In this document: piece by piece, positions 8,394-17,236 of the stretch
Numbering within the stretch: the first letter of the stretch is position 1
Layout: every line of letters starts with the position of its first letter
DNA from: Dehalococcoidales bacterium
GTDB lineage: Bacteria > Chloroflexota > Dehalococcoidia > Dehalococcoidales > RBG-16-60-22
Assembly (NCBI GenBank): GCA_016930185.1
Contig: JAFGHK010000058.1
Span: forward strand, 1 to 38,682
Reading direction: 5' to 3'
DNA: 38,682 nucleotides
Made by a program: the position numbers and the translations under genes
The notes under the pieces: model-generated
The model's database searches: none
What the model saw: the letters and a program-made list of their open reading frames with translations, nothing else
Told to the model about the DNA's origin: nothing

Positions 8394-9005
8394 TCAAGGG
8401 TTCCAGCGAGTAAATTTCTCCAGCATTTGCAGGCCGAGCCGTCCGCTTTTTTCCGGGTGGAACTGCACGGCGAAGAGGTTCTTGTAACCCAGCGCGCAGC
8501 AGAAGTCCCCGCCGTAATCGGCCGTGGCGTAGATATTTTGTTTATCCGTCGGACTCGGGTAATAAGAGTGAACAAAATAAAACTCGTCTCCCTTTTTAAC
8601 GCCGTCCAGCAGGGGGTGGGACTTAACCACCCTGACCTCGTTCCAGCCCATGTGCGGTATTTTGAGTGTTTTATCGTCGATTTTAAAGCGTACGGTCTTG
8701 CCCGGCACCAGCCCCAGGCATTCCTGCGGGCCTTCCTCGGAACCTTCAAGAATAATCTGTGCCCCTAAGCAGATGCCCAGTATGGGTACACTTGACATAA
8801 ATGCATTTTTTATCGCCGTATCCAGCCCCGTTTTCTTGAGGTACTCCATGGCGCTGGGCGCCGCCCCCACCCCTGGAAAAATTATCTTTTCAGCTTTAAC
8901 CACGACCTTAGGGTCGTTGGTGGTCATGGCTTCAGAGCCCGCCTCCGCGCAGGCGCGCAGCACGCTCCGTATATTCCCGGCGTTATAATCTATAATGGTA
9001 ATCAT
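8394..9005 (-). CDS. hisH: Imidazole glycerol phosphate synthase glutaminase subunit HisH
   Basis: Class I glutamine amidotransferase that feeds ammonia to HisF. The 203 residues match the family. The nucleophile is C79 in GICLGAQ and the partner pair is H183/E185 in QFHPEKSG. The N-terminal IIDYNAGNIRSV is typical. It sits directly upstream of hisF as a two-gene unit. The Shine-Dalgarno is weak. The dNTPase gene upstream is separated from it by two hairpins. Confidence 0.9.
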   Translation of the reverse strand: MITIIDYNAGNIRSVLRACAEAGSEAMTTNDPKVVVKAEKIIFPGVGAAPSAMEYLKKTGLDTAIKNAFMSSVPILGICLGAQIILEGSEEGPQECLGLVPGKTVRFKIDDKTLKIPHMGWNEVRVVKSHPLLDGVKKGDEFYFVHSYYPSPTDKQNIYATADYGGDFCCALGYKNLFAVQFHPEKSGRLGLQMLEKFTRWNP

Positions 9006-9050
9006 TTCAGGATTCCGAAAATCGTGGTCTGGTAACCTATCCCCCTGTTT

Positions 9051-9114
9051 CCCCCTTCCCTTAGGTATTATAGAGGGAAGGGGGAATTATTAGAAGAGGG
9101 GCGGGGCCCCTCTT
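9051..9114 (-). terminator. Two tandem hairpins between dgt and hisH
   Basis: The first met by dgt transcripts is an 8-bp stem, AAGAGGGG (9094-9101) with CCCCTCTT (9107-9114), loop five. The second is a perfect 11-bp stem, CCCCCTTCCCT (9051-9061) with AGGGAAGGGGG (9074-9084), loop twelve. Neither has a strong T tract, so termination is likely but not certain. They could also be dispersed palindromic repeats. Confidence 0.55.
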
Positions 9115-9127
9115 AAACGCCCCCGTT

Positions 9128-10174
9128 TTATTTGTTTTTGAGTTCCTCCGCCCGCCTCAACGCGTACTGGTCGGTCATGCCGGCAATATAGTCCACCACC
9201 CCCCGTGCAACGGTATCGGCGTGGCGGCGGTATTCCACCGGCAGCTTGTCCTCGTGTTCTGTAAAATACCGGTAGAGGAAACGAATTACCTCTCTGGCTT
9301 TTGTTGTTTCTTCTTGAGTGGCGCGCAGGTTATAGACTTTCTCGTTAAGAAAGCTGTTCAAAGTCTTGGCGGCTGCCGTCACCGCCGGACTCATCCTGAT
9401 GGCGGGCTGCTCCTTTATTATATCACTGCTGCGTACGTCCCACGAACTCTCGATGATATCCGTGACCATGGTGTTGATGCGGAGCGAATGGGTAAGCCCC
9501 AGGACACTGACGACTTCGAGGGGCAGGTTGCCTTCAATAATGATGCCCGCCCTGACCGCGTCGCCGATATCATGGTTGATGTAGGCTACCGTGTCCGCAA
9601 TCCTGACCACCTCGCCTTCGATGGTGCCTATTTCTCCCCAGTCGTCTCCCAGAATGGTGCCTGTGCTCGACTTCGAGTGGTTGACGATGCCGTCGCGCAC
9701 CTCCCAGGTAAGGTTAAGCCCCAGGCCGTCTTTCTCCAGATATTCCACGATGCGCAGGCTCTGCTCGTTGTGGCGGAACCCCTTTTCGTAAAGCTCATCC
9801 AGCACGTCCTCCCCGATGTGCCCGAAGGGCGTATGCCCCAGGTCGTGCCCCAGCGCGATGGCTTCCGTGAGGTCTTCGTTGAGGTTCAGTGCCCGGGCGA
9901 TGGTGCGCGCTATCTGACTTACCTCCAGCGTGTGGGTCAATCGGGTCACGTAATGGTCGCCGAGCGGCGCGATAAAGACCTGCGTCTTGTGTTTGAGACG
10001 CCGGAAGGAATTGCAGTGGATGATGCGGTCGCGGTCGCGCTGGAAAGCCGTGCGTATAGGGTCGAGCGGTTCCGGTCGTTCCCGGCCGCGCGAGAACAGG
10101 CTTTTCACGGCATGAGGTGAAAGGCCCTCTTCTCTCTTTTCGGTCAACCGTCGGATATTTAACTGTTCAGTCAC
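9128..10174 (-). CDS. dgt: HD-domain dNTP triphosphohydrolase (dGTPase-like)
   Basis: Hydrolyses dNTPs to deoxynucleosides and triphosphate, controlling nucleotide pools. In 348 residues the HD metal site is complete: H81 (RLTHTLEV), H110-D111 (GHDLGHTPFGH) and D194 (RIADTVAYINHD). RRLKHKTQVF (58-67) is the family's conserved N-terminal segment. The length fits the shorter DGTPase-like subfamily rather than E. coli Dgt (about 500). It is a single-gene unit between two sets of hairpins. Confidence 0.9.
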   Translation of the reverse strand: MTEQLNIRRLTEKREEGLSPHAVKSLFSRGRERPEPLDPIRTAFQRDRDRIIHCNSFRRLKHKTQVFIAPLGDHYVTRLTHTLEVSQIARTIARALNLNEDLTEAIALGHDLGHTPFGHIGEDVLDELYEKGFRHNEQSLRIVEYLEKDGLGLNLTWEVRDGIVNHSKSSTGTILGDDWGEIGTIEGEVVRIADTVAYINHDIGDAVRAGIIIEGNLPLEVVSVLGLTHSLRINTMVTDIIESSWDVRSSDIIKEQPAIRMSPAVTAAAKTLNSFLNEKVYNLRATQEETTKAREVIRFLYRYFTEHEDKLPVEYRRHADTVARGVVDYIAGMTDQYALRRAEELKNK

Positions 10175-10253
10175 TGACTTATTTAAGCAGTTGAACGTGA
10201 AAATTTCAAGCCTGTTGATATTCTAAAACCATAGGGTTTAGGATACGTAAAAA

Positions 10254-10280
10254 TAGGGGCGGGTTTTTAGTCCGCCCCTA
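10254..10280 (-). terminator. Intrinsic terminator after PEP synthase
   Basis: A perfect 9-bp stem (TAGGGGCGG 10254-10262, CCGCCCCTA 10272-10280) with a 9-base loop is followed on the minus strand by TTTTTAC. It lies 26 bases past the stop codon. The GTAGGGGCGG palindrome also has the look of a dispersed repeat. Confidence 0.8.
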
Positions 10281-10305
10281 CAATAGCACCAAAAATCAAA
10301 AATGT

Positions 10306-12555
10306 CTATTTAACGCCCAGCTTTTTCTCCGCCGCTGCGATGATGTCGCGGGTGACGTCAATCATGTCCGGGCTTACGCTTACGCTGGTAATGCCCCACT
10401 CCACCAGTTTCTCCGTGATTTCCGGATAAACGGAAGGCGCCTGGCCGCAGATGGAGCAGGTAACGCCCTTTTCTTTACATGTCCTGACGACCTTCTCAAT
10501 GGAAATCATCACGGCATCATTGCGCTCGTCGAAGGTAGCCGCCAGCTTGGCGCTGTCCCGGTCGATACCGAGCGTAAGCTGGGTGAGGTCGTTGGAGCCG
10601 ATGGATATGCCGTCGATGCCGACTTCGATAAACTTGTCTAGCAAAATGACGTTGGATGGCACCTCGCACATCATCCAGAGCTTGAAGTTGGCCGAGCGCT
10701 TAAGCCCCTCCTCCTCCATGATTTTAACGGTACCGGCCATTTCCTTCACGGTACGCACAAAAGGTATCATCACCCACAGGTTATCGTATTTTTCCCTGAC
10801 TTTTTTAATCGCGGCGAGTTCCAGTTTGAAAGTCTCGATGTCCGTGATGTAACGCGAGGCGCCCCGGTAGCCTATCATCGGGTTTTCCTCGTCCTCTTCG
10901 AATTTCTCGCCGCCCTTGAGCGCCTTGTACTCGTTCGACTTGAAGTCGTTGGTACGGTACACCACCTGCCTTGGATGAAATGCCTTGGCGAAGTTGGTGA
11001 GTCCGGCCGCCAGTTTCTCCACGAATTCCTGGCCGCGCCCCTGCTCGATCATGTAGCTGGGGTGCTCGCCGATTTCGGCTACCATGAACTCGGCGCGTAA
11101 TAGTCCAATGCCGTCGACGTCTCTGGTAGCTACCCGGTCCACGATTTCCGGCTGCGCCAGGTTGGCAAGCAGTTTGGTCTTGGTCTTCACCTCGCCGCGG
11201 GCGCGTATCTTGATATCCGTCTTGACCTCTATCTTGCCGGGATAGACCTTGCCGTTGCTGCCGTCCACGGTAATGACCTGCCCGTCCTTAAGGGTGGAGG
11301 TGGCATTTTCACAGCCGACCACGCAGGGAATGCCCAGCTCGCGGCTGACGATAGCGGCGTGCGCCGTTCTGCCGCCCCGGTCGGTGACGATGGCCGCCGC
11401 CCGTTTCATGGCGGGCACGAAGTCCGGCGTGGTCATTTCCGCTACCAGTATGTCCCCTTCGAGGACTTTGTCAATCTGCGAGGGGTCGGGTACTATTTTC
11501 ACCGGACCGTAGGCCACGCCCGGGCTGGCCGGCGCGCCGGACACAAGCACGGGCGCGTCTATATCATGGGCGGATTCCTTGCCCTTTTTAATAGTGGTTA
11601 CAGGGCGTGTCTGGACGATGTAGATATTGCCGTCTTCTTTCGCCCATTCCACGTCCTGTGGGAACTTGTAGTGCTCTTCCAGTTTCTGGCCGATTTTCGC
11701 CAGGAATATGATATCTTCGTCGGTGATTTTTTGTTTGGCTTTCTCCGCCTCGGTCAGTTCTATTTTAGTGTTGTCCGCCTTGCCGTGCGCGCCGGCTTTC
11801 TTGACCAGCTTCCATTCCTGTTTCTTGATTTCCTTGGCGAGAATTTTCATGTTCTTTTTGTTAACGGTGTAATGGTCCGGGGTGACATCGCCGGAGACAA
11901 TCATTTCGCCCAGACCCAGCACCGCCTCAATAGTGATTGTATCAACGTTGCTGGTCGTCGGCTCGATGGTGAACATCACGCCGGACGATTCCGACTGCAC
12001 CATTCTTTGCACCGGCACGGCTATGCCTACCTTGAAATGGTCGAAGCCCTGCTCCTGCCGGTAGAAGATAGCCCGCGCGCCGAAGAGTGATGCCCAGCAG
12101 TCCTGCACGGCTTTAACCACGTCCTTTTCACCCTGGACATTCAGGAAGGTTGCCTGCTGCCCGGCGAATGATGCCTCCGGCAGGTCCTCGGCCGTGGCGG
12201 AAGACCGCACCGCTACCAGCCCCTTGCCCATTTTCACGTAAGCTTGCTCGATTTCCCTGGCGAGCGCGGCGGGCATGGTTGCATCCGTTATCAGTTTTTC
12301 TACCTTTACGGCGACCCCCTGGAGTTGCTTGCTGTTCTGAATATCAACGGGGCCGAGGAGGGTCTTGATTTTATTCTGAAGTCCGGCATTTTCTATGAAA
12401 TTGTAGTAAGCGGATGCGGTTACTATAAAGCCAGGCGGTACAGGGATTCCTGCATTGGTCATCTCGCCGAGGTTAGCGCCTTTACCCCCCACCAGCGGGA
12501 TGTCTTTCTTGGTAACCTCATTGAACCAGACGATTGCCTTTTGACTCTGTCGCAT
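10306..12555 (-). CDS. ppsA: Phosphoenolpyruvate synthase (pyruvate, water dikinase)
   Basis: Converts pyruvate and ATP to PEP, AMP and phosphate, allowing gluconeogenesis from acetyl-CoA-derived pyruvate in anaerobes. Domain order is the ATP-grasp N-terminus (about 10-320, with GGKGANLGEM), the swivelling phosphohistidine domain with GGRTAHAAIVSRE (the His is about residue 399), and the PEP-binding barrel (about 460-745), which has the Cys-containing SICGQAPS segment. The 749 residues are slightly shorter than E. coli PpsA. ATG at 12555 is chosen because GGAGG (12563-12567) lies seven bases before it. A TTG two codons further up would be too close. Confidence 0.95.
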   Translation of the reverse strand: MRQSQKAIVWFNEVTKKDIPLVGGKGANLGEMTNAGIPVPPGFIVTASAYYNFIENAGLQNKIKTLLGPVDIQNSKQLQGVAVKVEKLITDATMPAALAREIEQAYVKMGKGLVAVRSSATAEDLPEASFAGQQATFLNVQGEKDVVKAVQDCWASLFGARAIFYRQEQGFDHFKVGIAVPVQRMVQSESSGVMFTIEPTTSNVDTITIEAVLGLGEMIVSGDVTPDHYTVNKKNMKILAKEIKKQEWKLVKKAGAHGKADNTKIELTEAEKAKQKITDEDIIFLAKIGQKLEEHYKFPQDVEWAKEDGNIYIVQTRPVTTIKKGKESAHDIDAPVLVSGAPASPGVAYGPVKIVPDPSQIDKVLEGDILVAEMTTPDFVPAMKRAAAIVTDRGGRTAHAAIVSRELGIPCVVGCENATSTLKDGQVITVDGSNGKVYPGKIEVKTDIKIRARGEVKTKTKLLANLAQPEIVDRVATRDVDGIGLLRAEFMVAEIGEHPSYMIEQGRGQEFVEKLAAGLTNFAKAFHPRQVVYRTNDFKSNEYKALKGGEKFEEDEENPMIGYRGASRYITDIETFKLELAAIKKVREKYDNLWVMIPFVRTVKEMAGTVKIMEEEGLKRSANFKLWMMCEVPSNVILLDKFIEVGIDGISIGSNDLTQLTLGIDRDSAKLAATFDERNDAVMISIEKVVRTCKEKGVTCSICGQAPSVYPEITEKLVEWGITSVSVSPDMIDVTRDIIAAAEKKLGVK

Positions 12556-12613
12556 ACTCAATCCTCCGTAAATAATACTTTAGTAGGGATTTGCACGGGC
12601 AGGGTGACGCTCT

Positions 12614-12645
12614 ATTATATCATATTTGGTTACTGTATTTGTCAA
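12614..12645 (-). promoter_or_regulatory. Probable ppsA promoter
   Basis: On the minus strand TTGACA (12640-12645) is followed by TATGAT (12619-12624) at spacing 15 and TATAAT (12614-12619) at spacing 20. Neither spacing is ideal, but both boxes lie where the ppsA promoter should be, back to back with the promoter of the DUF151 gene. Confidence 0.55.
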
Positions 12646-12711
12646 ATTATACGGAGTATTCTGTTGGGGCAATTTTGTGTAATATTCATAAAATTTTAAC
12701 GCAATTTTTAT

Positions 12712-12741
12712 TTGACAGGGCTGATAATGTGGGTTTAGAAT
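12712..12741 (+). promoter_or_regulatory. Sigma-70 promoter of the DUF151 gene
   Basis: A perfect TTGACA (12712-12717) and TAGAAT (12736-12741) with an 18-base spacer. The start would be near 12748, giving a leader of about 34 bases that contains GGGAGG before the ATG. Confidence 0.8.
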
Positions 12742-12781
12742 TAAATACGATAGATGTGATAAGGGGAAGGGAGGTTCACCC

Positions 12782-13333
12782 ATGATTGAAATGACGATTG
12801 ATAGTATTCGGGTCAGCCTGATGAATTACCAGCGCGTGGTCATTCTTAAAGAGAAAGTATCAGACCGCTATCTGCCTATCTGGATCGGTCCGTCGGAAGC
12901 GGATGCTATAGCCGTAAAACTCCAGGGGGTCGCTGTTCCCCGCCCCCTTACCCATGACCTGCTGAATTCGGTTATTGATACCCTGGGAGGCGCGGTAAAT
13001 TCTATTGTCGTCAACGACCTCAAGAATGATACGTTTTTTGCTAAAGTCGTTATCGAGACAGGCGGCAAGCAGATGGAAGTTGATTCCCGCCCCAGCGATG
13101 CCCTTGCCCTCGCCGTGAGAACGGGTGTGCCCATTTTTGCCGACGAAGCGGTGCTTGAAAAAGCCGGCATCCTTCTTGATGGCGAGACCGGCAAGCCTAT
13201 CTTCGAGGAGCGTGAGACTGCCGAAGGCAAGACTCCTAAGGTCAATGATGAAGAGATGAAGAAGAAAATGTCCGCTTTCTACGACTTCATTAATACTCTC
13301 GACCTTGATGACTTCGATAAACGCAAGTCTTAG
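12782..13333 (+). CDS. DUF151 / bifunctional nuclease family protein
   Basis: Residues 1-130 form the DUF151 (BFN) domain, recognised by the LKEKVSDRYLPIWIGPSEA start, the RPLTHDLLNSVIDTLGG helix and the RPSDALALAVRTGVPIFA core (about 102-119). Plant and Thermotoga members have been described as nucleases, but the bacterial role is poorly settled. A charged tail of about 50 residues (EEMKKKMSAFYDFINTLD) follows, as in many bacterial members. It is a single-gene unit with its own promoter, a GGGAGG ribosome site and a terminator. Confidence 0.85.
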   Translation: MIEMTIDSIRVSLMNYQRVVILKEKVSDRYLPIWIGPSEADAIAVKLQGVAVPRPLTHDLLNSVIDTLGGAVNSIVVNDLKNDTFFAKVVIETGGKQMEVDSRPSDALALAVRTGVPIFADEAVLEKAGILLDGETGKPIFEERETAEGKTPKVNDEEMKKKMSAFYDFINTLDLDDFDKRKS

Positions 13334-13357
13334 GTAAAATCTTATTATCACATAGTG

Positions 13358-13388
13358 AAAAGCCCTGGTATTTAAATCAGGGCTTTTT
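13358..13388 (+). terminator. Intrinsic terminator of the DUF151 gene
   Basis: A perfect 10-bp stem (AAAAGCCCTG 13358-13367, CAGGGCTTTT 13378-13387) ends in TTTTTCTTTT. It begins 25 bases past the stop codon. Confidence 0.9.
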
Positions 13389-13537
13389 CTTTTACTCGTT
13401 TCAGGTTATTTACGGATTATTTATATCCTTCGTTGCTTTGTTTATGCGCTGGTTATCTTCCGGGTGTTATTATTTATCTGAACGTTAATAATTCAACAGT
13501 TATTCAAGTTCCCCAGCTTGATAACGGCCCAAAAGAT

Positions 13538-13597
13538 AAAGGGGCCCGGTCAGTCCTCAAGAAAAAACCAGCGTTTGAGGGTTCACCCGGCCCCTTT
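13538..13597. terminator. Large branched hairpin between convergent genes
   Basis: An outer 9-bp stem, AAAGGGGCC (13538-13546) with GGCCCCTTT (13589-13597), encloses an inner stem, CCTCAA (13555-13560) with TTGAGG (13575-13580). It lies 38 bases past the stop of the minus-strand VTT gene. Both flanks are only moderately T-rich, so it may act as a two-way terminator or may be a small palindromic repeat. Between it and the previous terminator (13389-13537) I see no gene or motif. Confidence 0.5.
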
Positions 13598-13635
13598 ACT
13601 CTTTTACTTGGGGCTATGATTATTGTGGTTTAGTC

Positions 13636-14286
13636 CTATAAATCGATGCCGATAGCGCGGAAAATACCTTGTATTCCGAAATAGCCGGCGTAGACCACCG
13701 TAAACGACTTTACCAGTTTGCCGGCCAGCACGACGAAGATATACTTCTTAAGCCCGATGCGCAGCGCCCCCGCCGCAAAAGCCGCCGGGTAGAAAAATGG
13801 ATTCACGATGCAGGTTATGATAAAAAGCGCCACAGCCCCCCACCGCTCGATTATTTTCAGGCATTTTTCATAAGCCTTCTGAATGCGGTTGTGTTTGGTT
13901 TTACTGATAGCATGTCCTGCCCCCCGCCCCGTCAAGTATATAGTCAGCGCTCCTATAAGCTCTCCCAGCGCCGCCGCTATCGCCACCAGCCAGGGGTATT
14001 CCATGACGCCTCCCAGGGCGAATACGACCGCCAGCATCGGCACGGGCACGATAACCGTAGCCCCGCCCAGTATGCTGATGAAAAAAGCGCCCACATAGCC
14101 GTAATTCTGCAGCGCCTGGACCTGTTCTTTATAGACGACGATGCCTACCGCCATCAGTATGGTAACAACAATGCCTACTATGCCGAAGATAAATGCCCAG
14201 CGGACTGCCCTTTTGTTGGTGGGTACTGTGCCGGTTGGAGTGCCGGTCTCAAAAACGGGCTTTTCTTCCGATACCTGCTTTGTCAT
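13636..14286 (-). CDS. VTT/DedA-like membrane protein (YqaA type)
   Basis: A 216-residue integral membrane protein. A polar N-terminus of about 28 residues precedes TM1 (about 30-52). The VTT/SNARE-associated core follows, with the family's glycine-rich, acidic segment ALGELIGALTIYLTGRGAGH (about 106-125) and a proline-containing re-entrant-like stretch near NPFFYPAAFAAGAL. Members of this superfamily are lipid scramblase or membrane-homeostasis proteins; the substrate here is unknown. A promoter lies so close to the ATG, with no Shine-Dalgarno, that the mRNA would be nearly leaderless. Confidence 0.8.
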   Translation of the reverse strand: MTKQVSEEKPVFETGTPTGTVPTNKRAVRWAFIFGIVGIVVTILMAVGIVVYKEQVQALQNYGYVGAFFISILGGATVIVPVPMLAVVFALGGVMEYPWLVAIAAALGELIGALTIYLTGRGAGHAISKTKHNRIQKAYEKCLKIIERWGAVALFIITCIVNPFFYPAAFAAGALRIGLKKYIFVVLAGKLVKSFTVVYAGYFGIQGIFRAIGIDL

Positions 14287-14296
14287 AAGTGACTAT

Positions 14297-14325
14297 ATTA
14301 TACACTCACATGGCAAAGCCGTCCA
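14297..14325 (-). promoter_or_regulatory. Promoter abutting the VTT gene
   Basis: On the minus strand TGGACG (14320-14325) and a perfect TATAAT (14297-14302) are 17 bases apart. The ATG starts ten bases after the -10 box, so the leader would be about 3-4 bases. Confidence 0.55.
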
Positions 14326-14372
14326 CCGTTTGTATCTGCGGGTGATGGCTGCAATTCAAGTAAAAACAAAAA

Positions 14373-14394
14373 GAGGGGGCTTTTCAGCCCCCTC
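14373..14394 (-). terminator. Intrinsic terminator of the dnaJ-hspR-clp operon
   Basis: A perfect 8-bp GC-rich stem (GAGGGGGC/GCCCCCTC, 6-base loop) is followed on the minus strand by TTTTTGTTTTTAC, 32 bases past the clp stop codon. Confidence 0.92.
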
Positions 14395-14425
14395 CCGGTT
14401 TATAGTCTGTTATACAGTATGTTTA

Positions 14426-16897
14426 TCAGGCCGCTGCTTTCGTAGTCGCTTTAATCGCTGCCTTGGTCTTGAAAGTCAGCTCCTTGCCTTCTTTGTTGAG
14501 GTCAACCTTTACGGTATCGCCCTCTTTAAGCTCGCCCCGCAATACCTTGCTGGAGAGAGGGTTTTCCACGTACCGCTCGATGACTCTCCGCAGCGGTCGC
14601 GCCCCGTAAACCGGGTCGTAGCCTTCCTTGGACAGCCAGCCTTTCGCCTTGTCCGTCAGTTCCAGGTTTATTTTACGCTCTCCCAGCCTCCCCTCAAGGT
14701 CTTTTACCATCAGGTCGACGATTTTTCTAAGGTGCTCCTCGCTAAGCTCATGGAACACTATTATCTCGTCCAGCCGGTTGAGAAATTCGGGATGGAAGCG
14801 CTTCCTGACCTCGGCCAGGACCTTTTCCTTCATATTTTCGTACTTTCTTTTTTGTGTCGCGGCGCTGTCCTTCGCCGGGGTGAATCCCATTTGCCCCTCG
14901 CGCTTGATAAGCTCCACGCCGGCGTTGCTGGTCATGACGACGACCGTATTCTTGAAGTCCACCGTCCGACCCTGCCCGTCGGTCAGGCGTCCGTCGTCCA
15001 TTATCTGTAGGAGTGTATTAAAGACTTCCGGGTGGGCTTTTTCCACTTCATCAAGCAGGATAACGCGGAAGGGCCGCCGTCTTACGGCCTCGGTAAGCTG
15101 TCCGCCCTCGTCGTAGCCGACATATCCCGGCGGCGCCCCGATAAGCCTTGAGACGGTGTGTTTTTCCTGGTATTCGGTCATGTCCAGCCGTACCATGGCG
15201 TTTTCGTCATCGAACAGGAACCACGCCAGCGAGCGTACCAGCTCGGTCTTGCCTACACCCGTTGGCCCCAGGAACATGAAGCTCCCGATGGGTCGCCGCG
15301 GGTCCTTAAGCCCGGCACGACTCCGCCGTATCGCCTCAGAAATCGCCGCCACCGCCTCCTCCTGGTCTATCAATCGCTCGTGAATGCGTTCCTCCATATG
15401 TATCAGTTTCTGGGCTTCTCCCTCCAGCATCTGTGATACGGGGATTCCCGTCCAGTTGGATATAAGCTGGGCTATCATCTCCCCGGTTACCTCGTGGCTG
15501 ATTTTTTCTTTCTTCAGCCAGTCATCTTTGGCTGTATTATATTCCGGCTCGATTTTCATTCTTTCCGACCTTATTTCGGCCGCTTTCTCGAAGTCCTGCC
15601 TTTGCGAAGCTGCCTCCTCTTCGTTGGAAAGGCGGTTGATTGTCTGCTCCAGTTTTTTAACCTCCGCAGGCGCGCTTTCACTATCGATGCGCAGCTTGCT
15701 GGAGGCCTCGTCAATCAGGTCGATTGCTTTGTCCGGCAGCTGCCGGTCGGCGATATAGCGCTGCGAGAGCTTAGCGGCCTCTTCGAGGGCTTCATCGGTG
15801 ATTTTTACCTTGTGGTGCGCCTCGTATCGGGGACGCAGTCCTTTCAATATCTCGATAGTGGCCTCGACGCTCGGTTCGTTGATAAAGACCGGCTGGAAAC
15901 GCCTTTCCAGGGCGGTGTCCTTTTCGATGTGCTTGCGATATTCGTCCAGCGTCGTCGCGCCCACGCACTGGAGCTCGCCGCGCGCCAGCGCCGGTTTGAG
16001 CATGTTACTGGCGTCGATGGCCCCCTCTGCAGCGCCGGCTCCAACGACTGTATGTATTTCATCTATAAACAGGATAATTTCCTTTTTAGCTTCCTTGACC
16101 TCTTCCATGACGGCTTTAAGCCGCTCCTCGAACTCCCCTCGGAACTTGCTGCCTGCCACCAGCGACCCCATGTCCAGGGCGATGACCTTGCGTCCCTTGA
16201 GTGAATCGGGCACGTCATCGGCGGCGATTTTTTGCGCCAGTCCTTCCGCGATGGCTGTCTTGCCGACGCCTGCCTCACCCACGATAACCGGGTTGTTCTT
16301 GGTGCGCCGCGTCAGTATCTGCATGACACGCTTGATTTCCATTTCCCGCCCGATAACCGGGTCGAGTTCACCTTTACGGGCCAGTTCGGTCAGGTCGCGC
16401 CCGTACTTCTGCAATGAGCGGTACTTACTTTCCGCCCGGCTGTCATCCACGCGCCTACTCCCCCTTAACTTTTGCAGGGCGGCGTACACTTTCTCCTGGT
16501 TTACGCCCGCGCTGTGCAGCAGTTTGGCGGCATCTCCCTTGTCATCGCTGACTATCGCGATAAGCAGGTGCTCGGTGCTGATGAAGTCGTCCTTGAGCCG
16601 GTTTGCTTCTTCATCGGCCTTCTGCATCAGCTGCGCGATGCGCGGCGTAGCATAAATTTGCCCTGTCTGGTAGGCAACCTTGGGTGTGTTTCTAAGGATT
16701 TCTTCAAGCTGGTTCCTGATGCCCTCTGTATTTACATTAAGCTCTTTAAGGATTTCTCCCACCAGTCCCTGCCTCTGTACCAGCAGGGCTAAAAGGATGT
16801 GTTCCACGTCCCACTGGCTGTGCTTGAACTGCATCGCCATTTGCTGGGACGCCTGTATTGCTTCCTGTGCCTGTTCTGTAAAACGTTCCTGTCTCAT
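14426..16897 (-). CDS. clpB: Clp ATPase with ClpB-like AAA domains and a short ClpC-like middle
   Basis: Two-ring AAA+ unfoldase. The N-domain (1-145) carries two Clp repeats. AAA-1 has GEAGVGKT (207-214) and ILFIDEIHT (275-283). AAA-2 has GPTGVGKT (544-551), then [19 protein letters not shown] and [13 protein letters not shown], wording closest to ClpB. The middle region (about 402-460) is only some 60 residues and contains a UVR-like [15 protein letters not shown] (433-447), as in ClpC, not the long ClpB propeller. The 823 residues also fit ClpC. The C-terminus is Lys/Ala-rich. Its ATG overlaps the hspR stop by one base. A disaggregase is likely, but a ClpP partner cannot be excluded. Confidence 0.85.
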   Translation of the reverse strand: MRQERFTEQAQEAIQASQQMAMQFKHSQWDVEHILLALLVQRQGLVGEILKELNVNTEGIRNQLEEILRNTPKVAYQTGQIYATPRIAQLMQKADEEANRLKDDFISTEHLLIAIVSDDKGDAAKLLHSAGVNQEKVYAALQKLRGSRRVDDSRAESKYRSLQKYGRDLTELARKGELDPVIGREMEIKRVMQILTRRTKNNPVIVGEAGVGKTAIAEGLAQKIAADDVPDSLKGRKVIALDMGSLVAGSKFRGEFEERLKAVMEEVKEAKKEIILFIDEIHTVVGAGAAEGAIDASNMLKPALARGELQCVGATTLDEYRKHIEKDTALERRFQPVFINEPSVEATIEILKGLRPRYEAHHKVKITDEALEEAAKLSQRYIADRQLPDKAIDLIDEASSKLRIDSESAPAEVKKLEQTINRLSNEEEAASQRQDFEKAAEIRSERMKIEPEYNTAKDDWLKKEKISHEVTGEMIAQLISNWTGIPVSQMLEGEAQKLIHMEERIHERLIDQEEAVAAISEAIRRSRAGLKDPRRPIGSFMFLGPTGVGKTELVRSLAWFLFDDENAMVRLDMTEYQEKHTVSRLIGAPPGYVGYDEGGQLTEAVRRRPFRVILLDEVEKAHPEVFNTLLQIMDDGRLTDGQGRTVDFKNTVVVMTSNAGVELIKREGQMGFTPAKDSAATQKRKYENMKEKVLAEVRKRFHPEFLNRLDEIIVFHELSEEHLRKIVDLMVKDLEGRLGERKINLELTDKAKGWLSKEGYDPVYGARPLRRVIERYVENPLSSKVLRGELKEGDTVKVDLNKEGKELTFKTKAAIKATTKAAA

Positions 16898-17217
16898 TAC
16901 TCGTCGCCTCCCCTCAATTGCTCGATTTCATTTTGCGCCTGTTCCAACGCCTGCTGGAGTTCGTCCACCCGCTGCATCATACGCAGGATAACTTCCACTC
17001 CAGGCAGATTGATGCCCATGTCGTCCACCAGCGCTTTTACCCTTTTCAGCAGGGCGATGTCGTAGTCCGAGTAAAGACGCACGTTGCCCCGTGAGCGTCT
17101 AGGCTGGATGACGCCTACCTTTTCGTAATAGCGCAGGGTATAGGTTTGCACGTCCAGCATCCTGGCGGCCACGCTGATAACATAGCGCGGTTCTCTTTCA
17201 TTCATTTCTCTGTTCAT
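16897..17217 (-). CDS. hspR: Heat-shock repressor HspR (MerR family)
   Basis: A 106-residue MerR-type regulator: RYVISVAARMLDVQTYTLRYYEKVGVI forms the winged helix-turn-helix (about 10-36), followed by the RGNVRLYSDYDIALLKRVKAL segment and a C-terminal coiled coil (about 83-101). No cysteine effector site is present. Position inside a dnaJ-hspR-clp operon is the hallmark of HspR, which represses its own operon until DnaK is titrated. The start is supported by GAGG upstream. The stop overlaps the clp start. dnaK and grpE are not in this window. Confidence 0.9.
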   Translation of the reverse strand: MNREMNEREPRYVISVAARMLDVQTYTLRYYEKVGVIQPRRSRGNVRLYSDYDIALLKRVKALVDDMGINLPGVEVILRMMQRVDELQQALEQAQNEIEQLRGGDE

Positions 17218-17236
17218 AATTTACCTCGCCGGAAAA

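Noticed and set aside
9221-10120. Plus-strand frame of 299 codons
   Set aside because: Antisense to the dNTPase gene, whose HD motifs are intact; no ribosome site and no family resemblance.
13433-13633. Open frame of 66 codons after the DUF151 gene
   Set aside because: It runs straight through the branched hairpin at 13538-13597, has no ribosome site and no protein-like pattern.
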